Position numbers and translations under genes: made by a program. The notes beneath the pieces are model-generated. The model worked only from the letters and a program-made list of their open reading frames with translations, was not told where the DNA came from and ran no database searches. DNA of 64,000 nt. It comes from Chloroflexota bacterium (lineage in GTDB: Bacteria; Chloroflexota; Dehalococcoidia; JACPQD01). Positions 8,233 to 17,765 of this stretch are shown here, piece by piece. The stretch covers positions 286,502 through 350,501 of the forward strand of contig JACPQD010000104.1 of assembly GCA_016190665.1 (NCBI GenBank), in the 5' to 3' direction. Numbering within the stretch: the stretch's first letter is position 1; each line of letters begins with the position of its first letter.

Positions 8233-9849
8233 ATGTATTTGACAAAGCGTTTCCTGGCGGCATCTTTCGTTTCGGCGTATCTGATAATGGCGAGCTGTGC
8301 TCCGCAGGCGGCGCCCACCGGCCAGAAGCCTGGGGCGCCGACGTCGACCGGCGTGAAACCGAGGTCCGGGGGGACCCTCAATATCAGCGGCCGCGTCACG
8401 CCAGAACATTGGGATATCCACCAGGCGACCTTCGCCAGCACTCTGTGGCCCGTTGGCCCCGTCTACAGCTCACTCGTCCGCTACGACTGGGCCAACAACG
8501 AGAAGTTGATTCCGGACTTGGCGGAAGAATGGGACGTGAGCCAGCAGGGCACCCTCTACACCTTCACGCTCCGCAAAGGCGTTAAGTGGCACGACGGCAA
8601 GCCCTTGACGGCCGCTGACGTGAAGTTCAGCCTGGATCGCATTAGAAAGCCTCCGCAGGGCGTCGCCAGCCCCAGGAAATCCTTGTTGCAGAGCGTCAGG
8701 GAGATCGAGACCCCGGATGATTACACCGTCAAGATTTCGACGGACTACGTCGATGCCTCGCTCCTCAGCGTCCTCGCTCTTGCCTGGAACGGTATCGTGC
8801 CCAAGCACGTCATCGAAGAGAAGGGCAATATGAAGACCTCCGTTGTGGGCACGGGGCCATTCAAGTTCAAGGGGTACAGTCCCGGCGTCAGCTTCGAGGT
8901 AGTCAAGAACGAGGACTACTTCTTGAAGGGTCTCCCCTACCTCGACGGGATTACGCGCTACTATCTGACGGACAGCGCCAAACGGTTTGCGGCCTTTAGA
9001 GCCGGGCAGGTGGACATCGTGGAGTACGGTTCCTTCACTGCAAGCCAGGCGGAACAGATGGCCAAGGAGCTACCTCAGGTTAAGATAGTGGACCAGCAGG
9101 GCGTCTGCGAAACAACGCTTTATTTGAATACCACGAGGAAACCCTGGGATGACGTGCGGGTGCGCAAGGCCGTCCATCTGGCCTTCGACCGGCAGCAAGA
9201 CATCAGGATAGCCATGGAAGGCCGGGGGAAGGCCGGCTGGATATTCCCGCCTACTTCAACGTATGCTATCCCTGAGGGCGATCTGGAAAAGCTGCCCGGC
9301 TTTCGTCAGCCCAAGGACGCCGACGTTGCTGAAGCTAAGAAGCTGCTCGCCGACGCCGGCGTCCCCAATGGCTTCAAGACGGACCTGGTCTTTAGAACAG
9401 GTCCCACGTATGAGCCCCAGCCGACCTTCGTACATAACCAGTTCGGCAAGCTGGGCATTGAAGTCCAGCTCCGAACATTGGACACGGCTCCTTTTGCGGA
9501 GGCCACCAGCCAGGGCCGCTTTGACACCGCAGCCGTCTATTTCTGCACCGCTCTGACCGATCCCAACGATCTGCTGACATATTTTGTCGGCGACGATCCG
9601 AGGAACTACTCCAGATTGAAGGACGCCGAAGTCGACCAATGGTTCAAGGAACAGTCGAGGACTCTGGACCTCAACAAGCGGAAGGACATAGCTTTCAAGA
9701 TTCAAAGGAAGCTGCTGGATACCGTACCGGCCATTGTATTAGGCTGGCATGCCCATATCATGGGCTGGTATCCCAAGGTCAGAGACTATGTGCCCGGCTT
9801 AACGACATATAACAATATGGACTACTACACCGTCTGGCTGAGCGAGTAA
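8233..9849 (+). CDS. ABC transporter substrate-binding lipoprotein, family 5 (SBP_bac_5)
   Basis: The protein has 538 residues. It begins with a lipoprotein signal (LIMASC, Cys22 lipidated), followed by a Pro/Gly-rich linker. The mature part has the family-5 landmarks: GGTLNISG near residue 50, LAEEWDVS, LRKGVKWHDGKPL, GTGPFKFKGYSPG and FRQPKDADVAEAKKLL. These proteins bind oligopeptides, nickel chelates, sugars or opines outside the membrane. AGGAGG lies just before the ATG, and a strong promoter is 70 bases upstream. No permease or ATPase gene is near, so it must share a transporter encoded elsewhere, possibly the set at 44695-48445. The substrate is unknown. It differs most from its paralogs in the C-terminal lobe. 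Confidence 0.9.
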   Translation: MYLTKRFLAASFVSAYLIMASCAPQAAPTGQKPGAPTSTGVKPRSGGTLNISGRVTPEHWDIHQATFASTLWPVGPVYSSLVRYDWANNEKLIPDLAEEWDVSQQGTLYTFTLRKGVKWHDGKPLTAADVKFSLDRIRKPPQGVASPRKSLLQSVREIETPDDYTVKISTDYVDASLLSVLALAWNGIVPKHVIEEKGNMKTSVVGTGPFKFKGYSPGVSFEVVKNEDYFLKGLPYLDGITRYYLTDSAKRFAAFRAGQVDIVEYGSFTASQAEQMAKELPQVKIVDQQGVCETTLYLNTTRKPWDDVRVRKAVHLAFDRQQDIRIAMEGRGKAGWIFPPTSTYAIPEGDLEKLPGFRQPKDADVAEAKKLLADAGVPNGFKTDLVFRTGPTYEPQPTFVHNQFGKLGIEVQLRTLDTAPFAEATSQGRFDTAAVYFCTALTDPNDLLTYFVGDDPRNYSRLKDAEVDQWFKEQSRTLDLNKRKDIAFKIQRKLLDTVPAIVLGWHAHIMGWYPKVRDYVPGLTTYNNMDYYTVWLSE

Positions 9850-10002
9850 GAGCAACCCGAGGGGAAGTAGTACAAACAGGTACCAATACTACCAGCATTC
9901 GGTTTGTCCGCTGCGGTGGGGCGGAGAGGTCACCCAGCCCCCGACCTCCAACCCCCGACACCCGTCAGGGCTTGTCCCTTGCTTGCGCTGTTGGCGCCGT
10001 AG

Positions 10003-10023
10003 GGCAGGGGCTTGTCCCCTGCC
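10003..10023. repeat. Short perfect inverted repeat between binding-protein genes
   Basis: GGCAGGGG (10003-10010) and CCCCTGCC (10016-10023) flank the 5-base loop CTTGT. A weaker version of the same loop with AGGG/CCCT arms lies about 35 bases before it. Such stems are usually intergenic REP-like elements; without a T-run I do not call it a terminator. Confidence 0.5.
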
Positions 10024-10095
10024 GCCAGGGAAGAGGGGATCAACAACTTCCGGCTTGAGTTGACCAAGAGGGGGCGTCGTGAGCAGGAGGCAGTG

Positions 10096-11785
10096 ATGAA
10101 CATCTGGAAACGAACAATCGGCGGGTTGATTCTTACCGGCTTCCTTGTGGCGAGCTGCGCGCCGGCTGCGGCGCGTGCGCCGGCCACCACGCAGGCTCCC
10201 ACGGCTGCAACGGCCGTGCCCGAGAAACCGACGCCTAAACCAGCGCCAGCAGCCAGCGCTACCCGCCCCGCTCAGCCCACTCAGACGCCTAAGGCGGCAA
10301 GCTCGGAGCCCAAACGCGGTGGCACCCTCCGCGTGCTCATCAACGCCGACCCGAGGACGTACGATCTCCACACTGAAATCAGCTACTCGGTTATCGCGCC
10401 GGTTGGCCCGGCCTACAACGGACTGGTTGAGTACGACGATGACCAGACCGACAAGATTATCCCTGCTCTGGCTGAAAAATGGGAAGCGAGCGCCGACGGC
10501 AAGGTATTCACCTTCAATCTGAGAAAGGACGCCAAGTGGCACGACGGCAAGCCCTTCACCGCGGCGGACGCCGAGTTCAGCCTCAAGCGTCTGATGGACA
10601 ATAGCCCCAACCTGAAGGAGCCCCTTGCCTTTGTCGAGAAAGTGGAGGCTGTGAGGGATGCGACGCTCAAAGTGACGCTGAAGGAGCCCCGGGTCATCTT
10701 CCTGCGCATCCTTGCCGACAGTTGGGCCGCCATCATGCCGAAGCACGTTACCGAGGCCAGGGGGGACATGAAAAGGTCCGTCGTGGGGACCGGACCCTTC
10801 AATCAAGAACCACGATGTCGGCGCGGCGATGCGGCTGGTGCGCAACACCGACTACTTCGTCAAGGGAAAACCCTATGTGGACGCTCTCACCTATTACCCG
10901 GTGAGGGACGTGTCGACCGCGCTGGCGGCCTTCCGGGCCAAGAGGGTGGACATGACGGGCATCCTTGTCTTCGCGACGGCGGGCTTCCTCACGCTTGAGA
11001 AGGAAGAAGCTGCGGCCTATGTCGCGAAGTACCCGGAGCTGGGCTGGTGGAACTTCGTGATGCCTATAGACAAGGCCCCCTGGAACGACATCCGCGTCCG
11101 CCGCGCCGTGTATCTAGCCGTCGACCGACCTGCCTTCGTCAAGATCATCGAGCAAGGCTTCGGAAGTGTCGGCAGCTTCGTTCCCCCTGTCATGGGCGGC
11201 TTTACGGCCGACGAGCTTAAGGACAAGCCCGGCTTCAAACAGCCCAAGGATGCGGACCGGGCGGAGGCTAAGAGGCTCCTCCAGGAGGCGGGCCAGGGAA
11301 ACGGTTTTTCCACCAAGATGCTCCACCGGACAGGAGAACCTTTCCAGAGCGCCGCTGTGCTGCTGAAGTCAGAGCTGGCCAATGTGGGCATCGACGTGGA
11401 GCTGGACCCGCGCACCGAGGCGGACCTCTACGAGATTGCCTACCGGGGCGCGTACCACTCCTTCATGATCCGGACGGCCTGGAAACTGCCCGACCCCGAT
11501 GGACTGCTTCCGGCGAACTATCGCAGCACATCGGTACGGAACTATTCCCACCTTCTCGACGAGGAAACCGATAAGCTCATCGACCAGCAGTCAACAACCG
11601 CTGACCCGGCTAAGCGCAAGGAAATCCTGCGGGAGATCGACCGCCGGATGACGGAGAGGCTGCCGGCGGTGACCACTCACTGGTTCCACTATATGACCGC
11701 CTGGTGGCCGCCTAATGTGCAGTACACCAAGCCGTTGACATTTACGACCAACGTGCGCTACGCGGGCGCGTGGCTCAAGCGATAG
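10096..11785 (+). CDS. Substrate-binding lipoprotein, family 5, with a frameshift near 10800
   Basis: The N-terminal part runs from the ATG at 10096 with a lipoprotein signal (FLVASC, Cys21), a long Ala/Pro/Thr linker and LRKDAKWHDGKPF, up to VVGTGPF at about 10800. The reading then continues in the next frame as IKNHDVGAAMRLV and goes on to the normal C-terminus (GFKQPKDADRAEAKRLL, end at 11785). Joined, the halves make a protein of about 560 residues with exactly one residue missing at the break, so a loss of two bases (or gain of one) in CCCTTCAATCAAG explains it. It is either a young pseudogene or a sequencing or assembly error; the intact rest argues that decay is not advanced. It follows the paralog at 8233 and precedes glutamate mutase genes. 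Confidence 0.8.
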
Positions 11786-11942
11786 GCATCAAAGACCGAA
11801 ACATGGATATTCAGGATGAACAGGATTGATGAAATGATGAATGATAAATGCGAAATGATAAATGGTCCCCCCCTCTGTCCCCTATCCTGTACATCCATGT
11901 TAGTACAGAGCCTGGCGAATACTTATCCACTTTGGAGGCGAA

Positions 11943-12374
11943 GTGCAGAAAAAGGCAGGAACCATTGTCATGGGCACCATCGGCCATGACGTCCACAACA
12001 TAGGCAATGTGATAATCCAGCACGCCCTGACGCGGGCGGGTTACTCCGTGGTCCCGTTGGGCGTGGCCGTTTCTCATGACGAGTTCATCAAGGCGGCCAT
12101 CGAGACAGCCGCCGATGCCATTTTGATCTCCTCTCTCTCCGGGATGGCCGAGATTTCCTGTCGCGGCATGCGGGAGAAATGCATCGAGGCCGGCATAGGG
12201 GACATCTTGCTCTACGTGGGAGGCAACCTCGTGATCGGCAAGCGGGCTTGGGCGGACGTGGAGACGGAATTCAAGGCGATGGGTTTCGCCCGCGTGGCGC
12301 CTCCGGGGGCGAAAGTGGAACAGGTTGTCCAGTGGCTCGCCGAGGATTTGAAAGTCGGGGTCGCAGGAAGGTAG
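11943..12374 (+). CDS. Glutamate (methylaspartate) mutase-type sigma subunit, B12-binding
   Basis: The protein has 143 residues, close to the usual ~137 of the small subunit. The start is GTG with GGAGG seven bases upstream. MGTIGHDVHNIG holds the D-x-H-x-x-G motif (Asp20-His22-Gly25) whose His replaces the lower ligand of cobalamin; ISSLSGM and LYVGGNL fit the rest of the flavodoxin-like B12 domain. With the E subunit it would interconvert glutamate and 3-methylaspartate by carbon-skeleton rearrangement in the cytoplasm. The E subunit starts six bases after its stop. The MutL chaperone and methylaspartate ammonia-lyase that often accompany it are absent, so a related acid could be the substrate. 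Confidence 0.85.
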   Translation: MQKKAGTIVMGTIGHDVHNIGNVIIQHALTRAGYSVVPLGVAVSHDEFIKAAIETAADAILISSLSGMAEISCRGMREKCIEAGIGDILLYVGGNLVIGKRAWADVETEFKAMGFARVAPPGAKVEQVVQWLAEDLKVGVAGR

Positions 12375-12379
12375 CAGGA

Positions 12380-13843
12380 ATGAGCGAATTAGCCGTCAGC
12401 AACGACAGGCTGGGAGATGAGGATTTCTTCGCGAGGCGCAAGGAGGTGCTGAATACCTGGCCGACGGGGAAAGAGGTCGACCTTGACGAGGCAATCGAGC
12501 ATCATCGTCAGTTGATGAAGCGAGGCCAGAACGTGGTAACGGCGATGCAGGAGGGGCGCAAGAACGGCCACATGCTCCTCCAGCCGAGGGCAGGCGTGGC
12601 CACCATCGAGGAGTGCCTGGACATTCTCCGGCACATTCAGGATTATGGCTCGGCCGATGTCCTCCCTTTGACCATCGATAGTTGCACCCGGAACCTGAAG
12701 TACGAAGAGGGAGAGCTGGCCCTGCAGGAAAGCATCAGAACGGGACGGTCCATGATGAACGGCTTCCCCATGGTGAACCACGGGGTGAAGGGTACCCGGT
12801 TCGTCATCGATTCGCTGAAGCTGCCCTTTGAAGTGAGGTCAGCGGCAGTGGATGCCCGCATGACCGCGGAGATAGCTCTGGCGGCCGGTTGCAGCGCCTT
12901 CCACAACGGCCCCATCGTGCCCACAATGCATTTCTCTCGCGATTACCCGTTGTCCCAGGCCATCCACGACTATCAGTACATTGAGAGGCTTTGCGCCTAT
13001 TATCAGGAGCACGGCATCCCCATTGTAAGGGAGATCTTTGGATTGCTGCCCTGCACCATCGTGCCGCCAGGCCTCGTAATTGCGACTGGTGTCCTGGATT
13101 GCCTGCTAGCCGCCGGGCAGGGCGTCAAATACATCGCGGCTTCGCTGATTAACAGCGGCAGCCTGGCCCAGGACATCGCGGCGCTGAGGGTGTACCCGGA
13201 GATGATCCGGGAGTACCTTGTTAAGAATGGCTACGGAGACGTGACTGTATTCAGCAAGTGCAGCCAGTGGAATGGCGCCTTCCCTGAGGATGAGGCCCGG
13301 TGCTACGGGTTGATCATATACTTAACCTTCTCCGCTGTCTGGGGCGGCGTCGACGAAATGCTCGTTAAGAGTCCGGAGCAGGGTCAGAACCTGCCGTCCA
13401 AGGAAGCCAACGCCGCCGGGTTGAGGGCCGTGCGCATGGCCATCAACATGCTGAAGGACCAGAAACCCTTCAGCCGGCCCGAGGTGGACACAGAGGCGGA
13501 GGAGATCCGGCGCGAGGTGCGTACGCTGGTGGACGCTGCCCTTGAGTTGGGGAAAGGCGACGCTGTGCAGGCTTCGGTGAAGGCCTTCGAGCGGGGGATG
13601 TTGACCGTGCCTTTCACCATCAACCGGCGGTATGCCAACCCGGAATATCAAGTGATGACGGTGAGGGATGCGGAGGGTGCGGTCAGGTTCCACGATTTCG
13701 GGAATCTGCCTCTGGACAGCGCCGCCAAAGCATACCACCGTGAGAAAGTCGCGGAGCGAGAGCGGCTGGACAACCGGAAGACCGACTACGACTCTGTCAT
13801 CCAGAGCCTGGTCTCTATAGCTGAGGGGACCCTGGTAAGATAA
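12380..13843 (+). CDS. Glutamate (methylaspartate) mutase-type epsilon subunit
   Basis: The protein has 487 residues from the ATG at 12380, near the usual ~485 of the catalytic TIM-barrel subunit. A longer open frame to 12179 runs through the sigma gene and is an artefact. Segments such as LLQPRAGVATIEE, LPLTIDSCTRN, GFPMVNHGVKGTR, SAAVDARMTAEIALAAGCSAF and TVFSKCSQWNGAFPEDE are characteristic of the family, including the Arg-rich substrate-carboxylate contacts. It works with the B12 subunit just upstream and is probably co-transcribed with the lyase at 13938. Whether it acts on glutamate or on a related acid cannot be told from the sequence alone. Confidence 0.9.
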   Translation: MSELAVSNDRLGDEDFFARRKEVLNTWPTGKEVDLDEAIEHHRQLMKRGQNVVTAMQEGRKNGHMLLQPRAGVATIEECLDILRHIQDYGSADVLPLTIDSCTRNLKYEEGELALQESIRTGRSMMNGFPMVNHGVKGTRFVIDSLKLPFEVRSAAVDARMTAEIALAAGCSAFHNGPIVPTMHFSRDYPLSQAIHDYQYIERLCAYYQEHGIPIVREIFGLLPCTIVPPGLVIATGVLDCLLAAGQGVKYIAASLINSGSLAQDIAALRVYPEMIREYLVKNGYGDVTVFSKCSQWNGAFPEDEARCYGLIIYLTFSAVWGGVDEMLVKSPEQGQNLPSKEANAAGLRAVRMAINMLKDQKPFSRPEVDTEAEEIRREVRTLVDAALELGKGDAVQASVKAFERGMLTVPFTINRRYANPEYQVMTVRDAEGAVRFHDFGNLPLDSAAKAYHREKVAERERLDNRKTDYDSVIQSLVSIAEGTLVR

Positions 13844-13896
13844 CGAGCGGTCAGCAGTCAGCGTTCAGCATTGAGCTTGCTGGTGAACGCCGATTT

Positions 13897-13922
13897 GCTG
13901 ATAGCTGATAGCTGATAGCTGA
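13897..13922. repeat. Short tandem repeat of GCTGATA, 3.7 copies
   Basis: GCTGATA occurs three times in a row and is followed by GCTGA. It lies in the 94-base gap before the lyase gene, next to several TCAGC/GCTGA half-sites on both strands, so it can fold in many ways. It ends 15 bases before the next start codon. Confidence 0.7.
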
Positions 13923-13937
13923 AAATAAGGGGGAATC

Positions 13938-15203
13938 ATGTTTCAGTTGCCGGCCGGTTATGACCGCGACAGTGTCAGCCGCGAGGCGATCTTCGACGAA
14001 GAAGGCAGATGGGTCGCTTCCACTTTGAACCGTTCGCCCCTGGTCACAGGCGGGTTGTTGCCAACCAGGGTGATAATCCACGACGACACTTTGAGATCGG
14101 GGGCCAACACGCCAGGGGTATACATCACTAATGACAAGAGGATGAGGATAGCGGAGAAGCTGGAGGAGACGGGCGTCCGGGATATCGAAGCCGGATACGC
14201 CGGCCTCAGCGATCACTGTGAGTTCTTCAGGATGTTGAAGAAGGCCGGGACCAGGATGCGCCTCGGCGCCCACACCATGGCCATGGTGGAGAACTACCGC
14301 AAGGAGATCTACAACGCGGTAGAGGGCGGCGCCGATGTGATCAACATTGTCGCCCAGTTCACGGAGATTGGCAAGAACCAGTTCGGCGGCCTGCCTGAGT
14401 CTGTGGTGGTGGAGCGAATTCACGATAGCGTTGGCTATGCCAAAGGACTGGGTGTGATGGCGTCCATCGGCACCGTGGCGGATAGCCTCGAAGCGATTCA
14501 GAAAGCCCTCCATGCAGCCGTCGACGCGGGCGCTGATCGAATTTACGTTTACGATGCGCGCGGGTGGTACACGCCCAACACGGTTTCCTTCCTCGTCAGG
14601 CTGGCCAAAGATATCGTTGGCTCCAGGGCCCAGGTGGCGTTTCACGGCCACGATGACTATGGTCTGGCCACTGCCAACTCGCTGGAGGCGGTGAGGGCGG
14701 GCGCTGACGTGGTCGATGTCACCGTGAACCGCTCCGGCCACCGCTGTGGGAACGCTTCCTTCGAACAGGTCGTTGCCGCCCTGACGACCATCTACGGCAT
14801 CGACACCGGCGTCGAGCTCGGGAAGGTCTTCGATCTCTGCAAGCTGGTCGAGGAGCTGTTCGAGGTCGGCATTCCTCCCAACAGCCCCCATGTGGGCGCC
14901 TACATGTATCTCTATGCGGGCGCAAAGACGAATGCCATTCTGCGGGGCGACTGGTTCGTCTGGGAGAACATCAAGGCGGAGGCGATGGGTCAGAAACGCG
15001 GCCTACAGTGGACCGCCCATGCCTTGGAGCGCGGTGGGACCAAGGATGCTCCGGTAGCGATCAAGGCCCAGCAAATGGGTGTGAATCTGACCGAGGAGCA
15101 ACTGGCCCAAGTGTACGGGGAGTTACGGAAGGTCTTTGCCGAAAAGAAGGTCGCCACCGATCCCGAGTTGGAGGCCCTCATTAGCCGGGTGGTGAAAGGC
15201 TAG
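13938..15203 (+). CDS. DRE-TIM metallolyase (HMG-lyase / isopropylmalate-synthase-like)
   Basis: The protein has 421 residues. Near residue 48 the segment RVIIHDDTLRSG carries the Arg and metal-binding Asp of the superfamily, DIEAGYAG the Glu, and AFHGHDDYGLATAN the HxH metal pair; NRSGHRCGNASFEQVV resembles the glycine-rich loop of isopropylmalate and homocitrate synthases. The family makes or breaks C-C bonds next to a carboxylate, using acetyl-CoA or pyruvate enolates and a divalent metal. AAGGGGG lies upstream of the ATG. Its place right after glutamate mutase suggests that it handles the rearranged acid or a 2-oxoacid made from it. It lacks the regulatory domain of leucine-feedback synthases. 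Condensation versus aldol cleavage is undecided. Confidence 0.8.
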   Translation: MFQLPAGYDRDSVSREAIFDEEGRWVASTLNRSPLVTGGLLPTRVIIHDDTLRSGANTPGVYITNDKRMRIAEKLEETGVRDIEAGYAGLSDHCEFFRMLKKAGTRMRLGAHTMAMVENYRKEIYNAVEGGADVINIVAQFTEIGKNQFGGLPESVVVERIHDSVGYAKGLGVMASIGTVADSLEAIQKALHAAVDAGADRIYVYDARGWYTPNTVSFLVRLAKDIVGSRAQVAFHGHDDYGLATANSLEAVRAGADVVDVTVNRSGHRCGNASFEQVVAALTTIYGIDTGVELGKVFDLCKLVEELFEVGIPPNSPHVGAYMYLYAGAKTNAILRGDWFVWENIKAEAMGQKRGLQWTAHALERGGTKDAPVAIKAQQMGVNLTEEQLAQVYGELRKVFAEKKVATDPELEALISRVVKG

Positions 15204-15308
15204 CTGCTCGCAGCGTCAGCCTAGCTAACGCCGACATCGGTAGCACTATGTGCCGCCAATCCACGGCTGTCGTCGTCATACAGGGGTAATCTTGGTCACA
15301 TCTATTTA

Positions 15309-15337
15309 TTGACAAGTTGTTCGCCATATGATAGATT
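15309..15337 (+). promoter_or_regulatory. Promoter, TTGACA-N17-TAGATT
   Basis: The -35 box (15309-15314), 17-base spacer and -10 box (15332-15337, preceded by TG) match the promoter at 8135 in both hexamers while the spacers differ. It still looks intact although the gene behind it is broken. Confidence 0.7.
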
Positions 15338-15484
15338 CTAGCCGTGTTTCGCCAAGGGGCTACGCTGCTAGTGGGTATGCGCGTTGTGGCCAGTACTAGC
15401 CCTGTATCCAAGGAGCGAAGGAAGAACTCGTCGACGGGTGGAGGTCCAGCCTCGCCGCTAGTGGCGTCTTGGAGGAGGGTGCCC

Positions 15485-15865
15485 ATGCATGGCAAGAAGT
15501 CTTTCAGCCGGGCAATCTAGTTGGTCCTCTTGCCTTGGTTGGTTGTGCAATGCGCCCCTGCGATAACGCCCACGGGCACTCCGAAACTGTCGACTGCCCG
15601 ACCAACGACGGAGACGCAAGCCGCCAAAGGGACACCTACAGCGCCCGCTGGGCCCCCGAAGCCTGCCGCGGGGCAACCCAGATACGGCGGCTTTTTGCGG
15701 GTCGCTAACCAGGGAGATCCTCCCAGCTTCGATGTGCACCGGGAGTCTTCCCTGGTGACTCTAGGCGCCTTTGCAGTATCTTGTAGTGGATTGGTTCAGA
15801 ACGATCCCAAGAATCCGGCCCAGATCATCCCTGGTCTCGCGGAGAAATGGGCCTGCGAGCTTTGA
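15485..15865 (+). pseudogene. Truncated substrate-binding lipoprotein gene
   Basis: A good ribosome site and an ATG at 15485 lead into a lipoprotein signal that is broken by an in-frame TAG after eleven codons. Beyond it the frame continues as LVLLPWLVVQCAP, a Pro/Thr linker, YGGFLRVANQGDPPSFDVHRES and IIPGLAEKW, the first ~110 residues of a family-5 binding protein. It then stops at 15865, where the family normally goes on for about 450 residues. The next 130 bases to the following gene show no further similarity. This is a nonsense mutation plus a large deletion. Confidence 0.85.
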
Positions 15866-15996
15866 TGGAAATGACAACATGGTGATGTGCTGAGTTGATT
15901 CAGCATTAGCTCGCGAGGCTACGGACGCGAGAACACATTTGTTGAGCATATGGAGACTGTCGCTGAGACATTATGCAAGGGGAAGTGAGGATCACC

Positions 15997-17709
15997 ATGA
16001 CTAAGACGAGAACATCCTTCGTAGTCAGTTGGCTCGCGTTTCTAGGTTTCCTTGTGGCTGCCTGCGCCCCGGCAGCGCCGCCGACGCCTACCACCAAGCC
16101 AGCGGTACCCAGTTCAAAGGCAGTGACAACGGCCACTGGAACCGCCGCCCCGACTGCGGCTTCACCGGTTGCGAAGCCCGCAACTACGCCGAAACCGGCG
16201 GCGCAAACGTCTAATTACGGCGGGACAGTAACGAGGGTCACCTATCGGGATACGCCGAGCTTTGACCTGCAACGGGAGTTGGGGGCCGATGCTTCCATCG
16301 CTCTCTTCAATATCTACCAAGGGCTGGTGCGGGCCCATCCGATAGAGCACCAGAAAATAGTGCCGGAACTGGCAGAAAAGTGGGAGATAAGCCCAGACGG
16401 TATGGTCTACACCTTCACGTTTCCCACTGGCATTAAGTGGCATGATGGGCAGTCCTTCACTATGGATGATGTCAAGTACAGTCTGGAAAGGATGCAGAAG
16501 CCCAAGGCCTTCAACACCCTATCGCCGCGCGGGGAGGGTTTGCTCGCCGCCATGGATAACGCCCAGATAGCTGGCGAAAATAGCATCAAGATTGCCCTCA
16601 AGTATCCCAGTGCGTCCTTCCTGCCTAATATTGCCACCGGATGGATCGCGATTGAGCCAAAGCACATCCTCGTTGCTAAAGGTGATACGAGGAGGGATGC
16701 TGTAGGTACTGGAGCCTTCAAGCTGAAGCAGTTCAGTCCAGATATAAGCCTGGAGCTGGTAAAGAACCCTAATTATCACATAAAGGGCTTGCCTTATCTG
16801 GACGGAATCAAGTACTACACTGTCAAGGACGACGCTACTCGTTTCAGCGTTTTCCGTACGGGCCAGGTAAAGATAACCTTCACCGGTTCTGCCGGATTGA
16901 CGTCTACACAGACAGAAATAGTAAGGCGAGACATGGCAGAGAAAGCGACAGTCTACGAGAGCGACGCCATAACAAGCTACGTCATCACCTTCAATATGGG
17001 ACGTAAGCCGTGGGATGACGTAAGGGTGCGGAAGGCAGTTGACCTGGCTTTCGACCACCAGGCCGCGATCAAGGTCAACGGCAACAGGGGTTACATCGGC
17101 TCGATATATACGGCGCCTTGGGGAATGAAGCCAGAGGAGTTGGCCAAGCTTCCGGGCTTTCGCCAACCCAAAGATGCAGATATCGCCGAGGCTAAGAAAC
17201 TTATGGCGGAAGCAGGATATCCCAACGGATTCAAGACCACCCTCATCTGCAATGCGGGGGCTGCCAGGGAGAAGCAAGCAGTGTTTGCTAAAGACCAGTT
17301 GGCGAAGATCGGTATCGATGCGGAAATCACTCCCGTTGACCAGACTACCCTCTATGAACGGGGAGATCGGCGTGCCTTCGATTTGCTCACCACTACCTAC
17401 GCTCGCAACACCACCGACCCAGATGAGACGCTCTACACCTTCTATGCCACTCGTGGCAGCCGCAACTACGGTGATTTCAGCGACAAAGCGGTAGATGAGC
17501 TCATTGGTAAACAGGCTCGAACGCTAGATGAGGGAGCGCGAAAGGAAATCCTCGCGGAGATCGAGAAGAAGATCACCAGTCAAGTTGCTTCCGTCATCCC
17601 GTTTTGGGACATTTGGCAGACCGGCGCGTGGAATGAAGTGAAGAACTACCGTCCCGGTCCAGGCATACACCCCTGGGGTAAGCTGGACCATGTGTGGCTG
17701 GCCAGGTAA
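15997..17709 (+). CDS. Substrate-binding lipoprotein, family 5, paired with a UGSC selenoprotein
   Basis: The protein has 570 residues from the ATG at 15997 (GAGG eight bases upstream; an ATG at 15973 is less well placed). FLVAAC makes Cys23 the lipidation site. The core shows SFDLQRELGADASIALFNIYQGLVR and YSLERMQKPKAFNTLSPRGEGLL, stretches it shares almost word for word with the paralog at 21438; these two form one subfamily. Gene order is lipoprotein, UGSC selenoprotein (57 bases later), UGSC selenoprotein, lipoprotein. Co-transcription with the selenoprotein at 17766 is likely from spacing, so the bound substrate is probably what the selenoprotein acts on or depends on. No permease gene is adjacent. 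Confidence 0.9.
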   Translation: MTKTRTSFVVSWLAFLGFLVAACAPAAPPTPTTKPAVPSSKAVTTATGTAAPTAASPVAKPATTPKPAAQTSNYGGTVTRVTYRDTPSFDLQRELGADASIALFNIYQGLVRAHPIEHQKIVPELAEKWEISPDGMVYTFTFPTGIKWHDGQSFTMDDVKYSLERMQKPKAFNTLSPRGEGLLAAMDNAQIAGENSIKIALKYPSASFLPNIATGWIAIEPKHILVAKGDTRRDAVGTGAFKLKQFSPDISLELVKNPNYHIKGLPYLDGIKYYTVKDDATRFSVFRTGQVKITFTGSAGLTSTQTEIVRRDMAEKATVYESDAITSYVITFNMGRKPWDDVRVRKAVDLAFDHQAAIKVNGNRGYIGSIYTAPWGMKPEELAKLPGFRQPKDADIAEAKKLMAEAGYPNGFKTTLICNAGAAREKQAVFAKDQLAKIGIDAEITPVDQTTLYERGDRRAFDLLTTTYARNTTDPDETLYTFYATRGSRNYGDFSDKAVDELIGKQARTLDEGARKEILAEIEKKITSQVASVIPFWDIWQTGAWNEVKNYRPGPGIHPWGKLDHVWLAR

Positions 17710-17765
17710 CGCCTGATGCGGGGGACAAGATTCTCGGTCCTACTTCTGCCGCAGGGAGGAAATCA

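Noticed and set aside
10003..10023. Rho-independent terminator after the first lipoprotein gene
   Set aside because: The stem is perfect, but no T-run follows on either strand.
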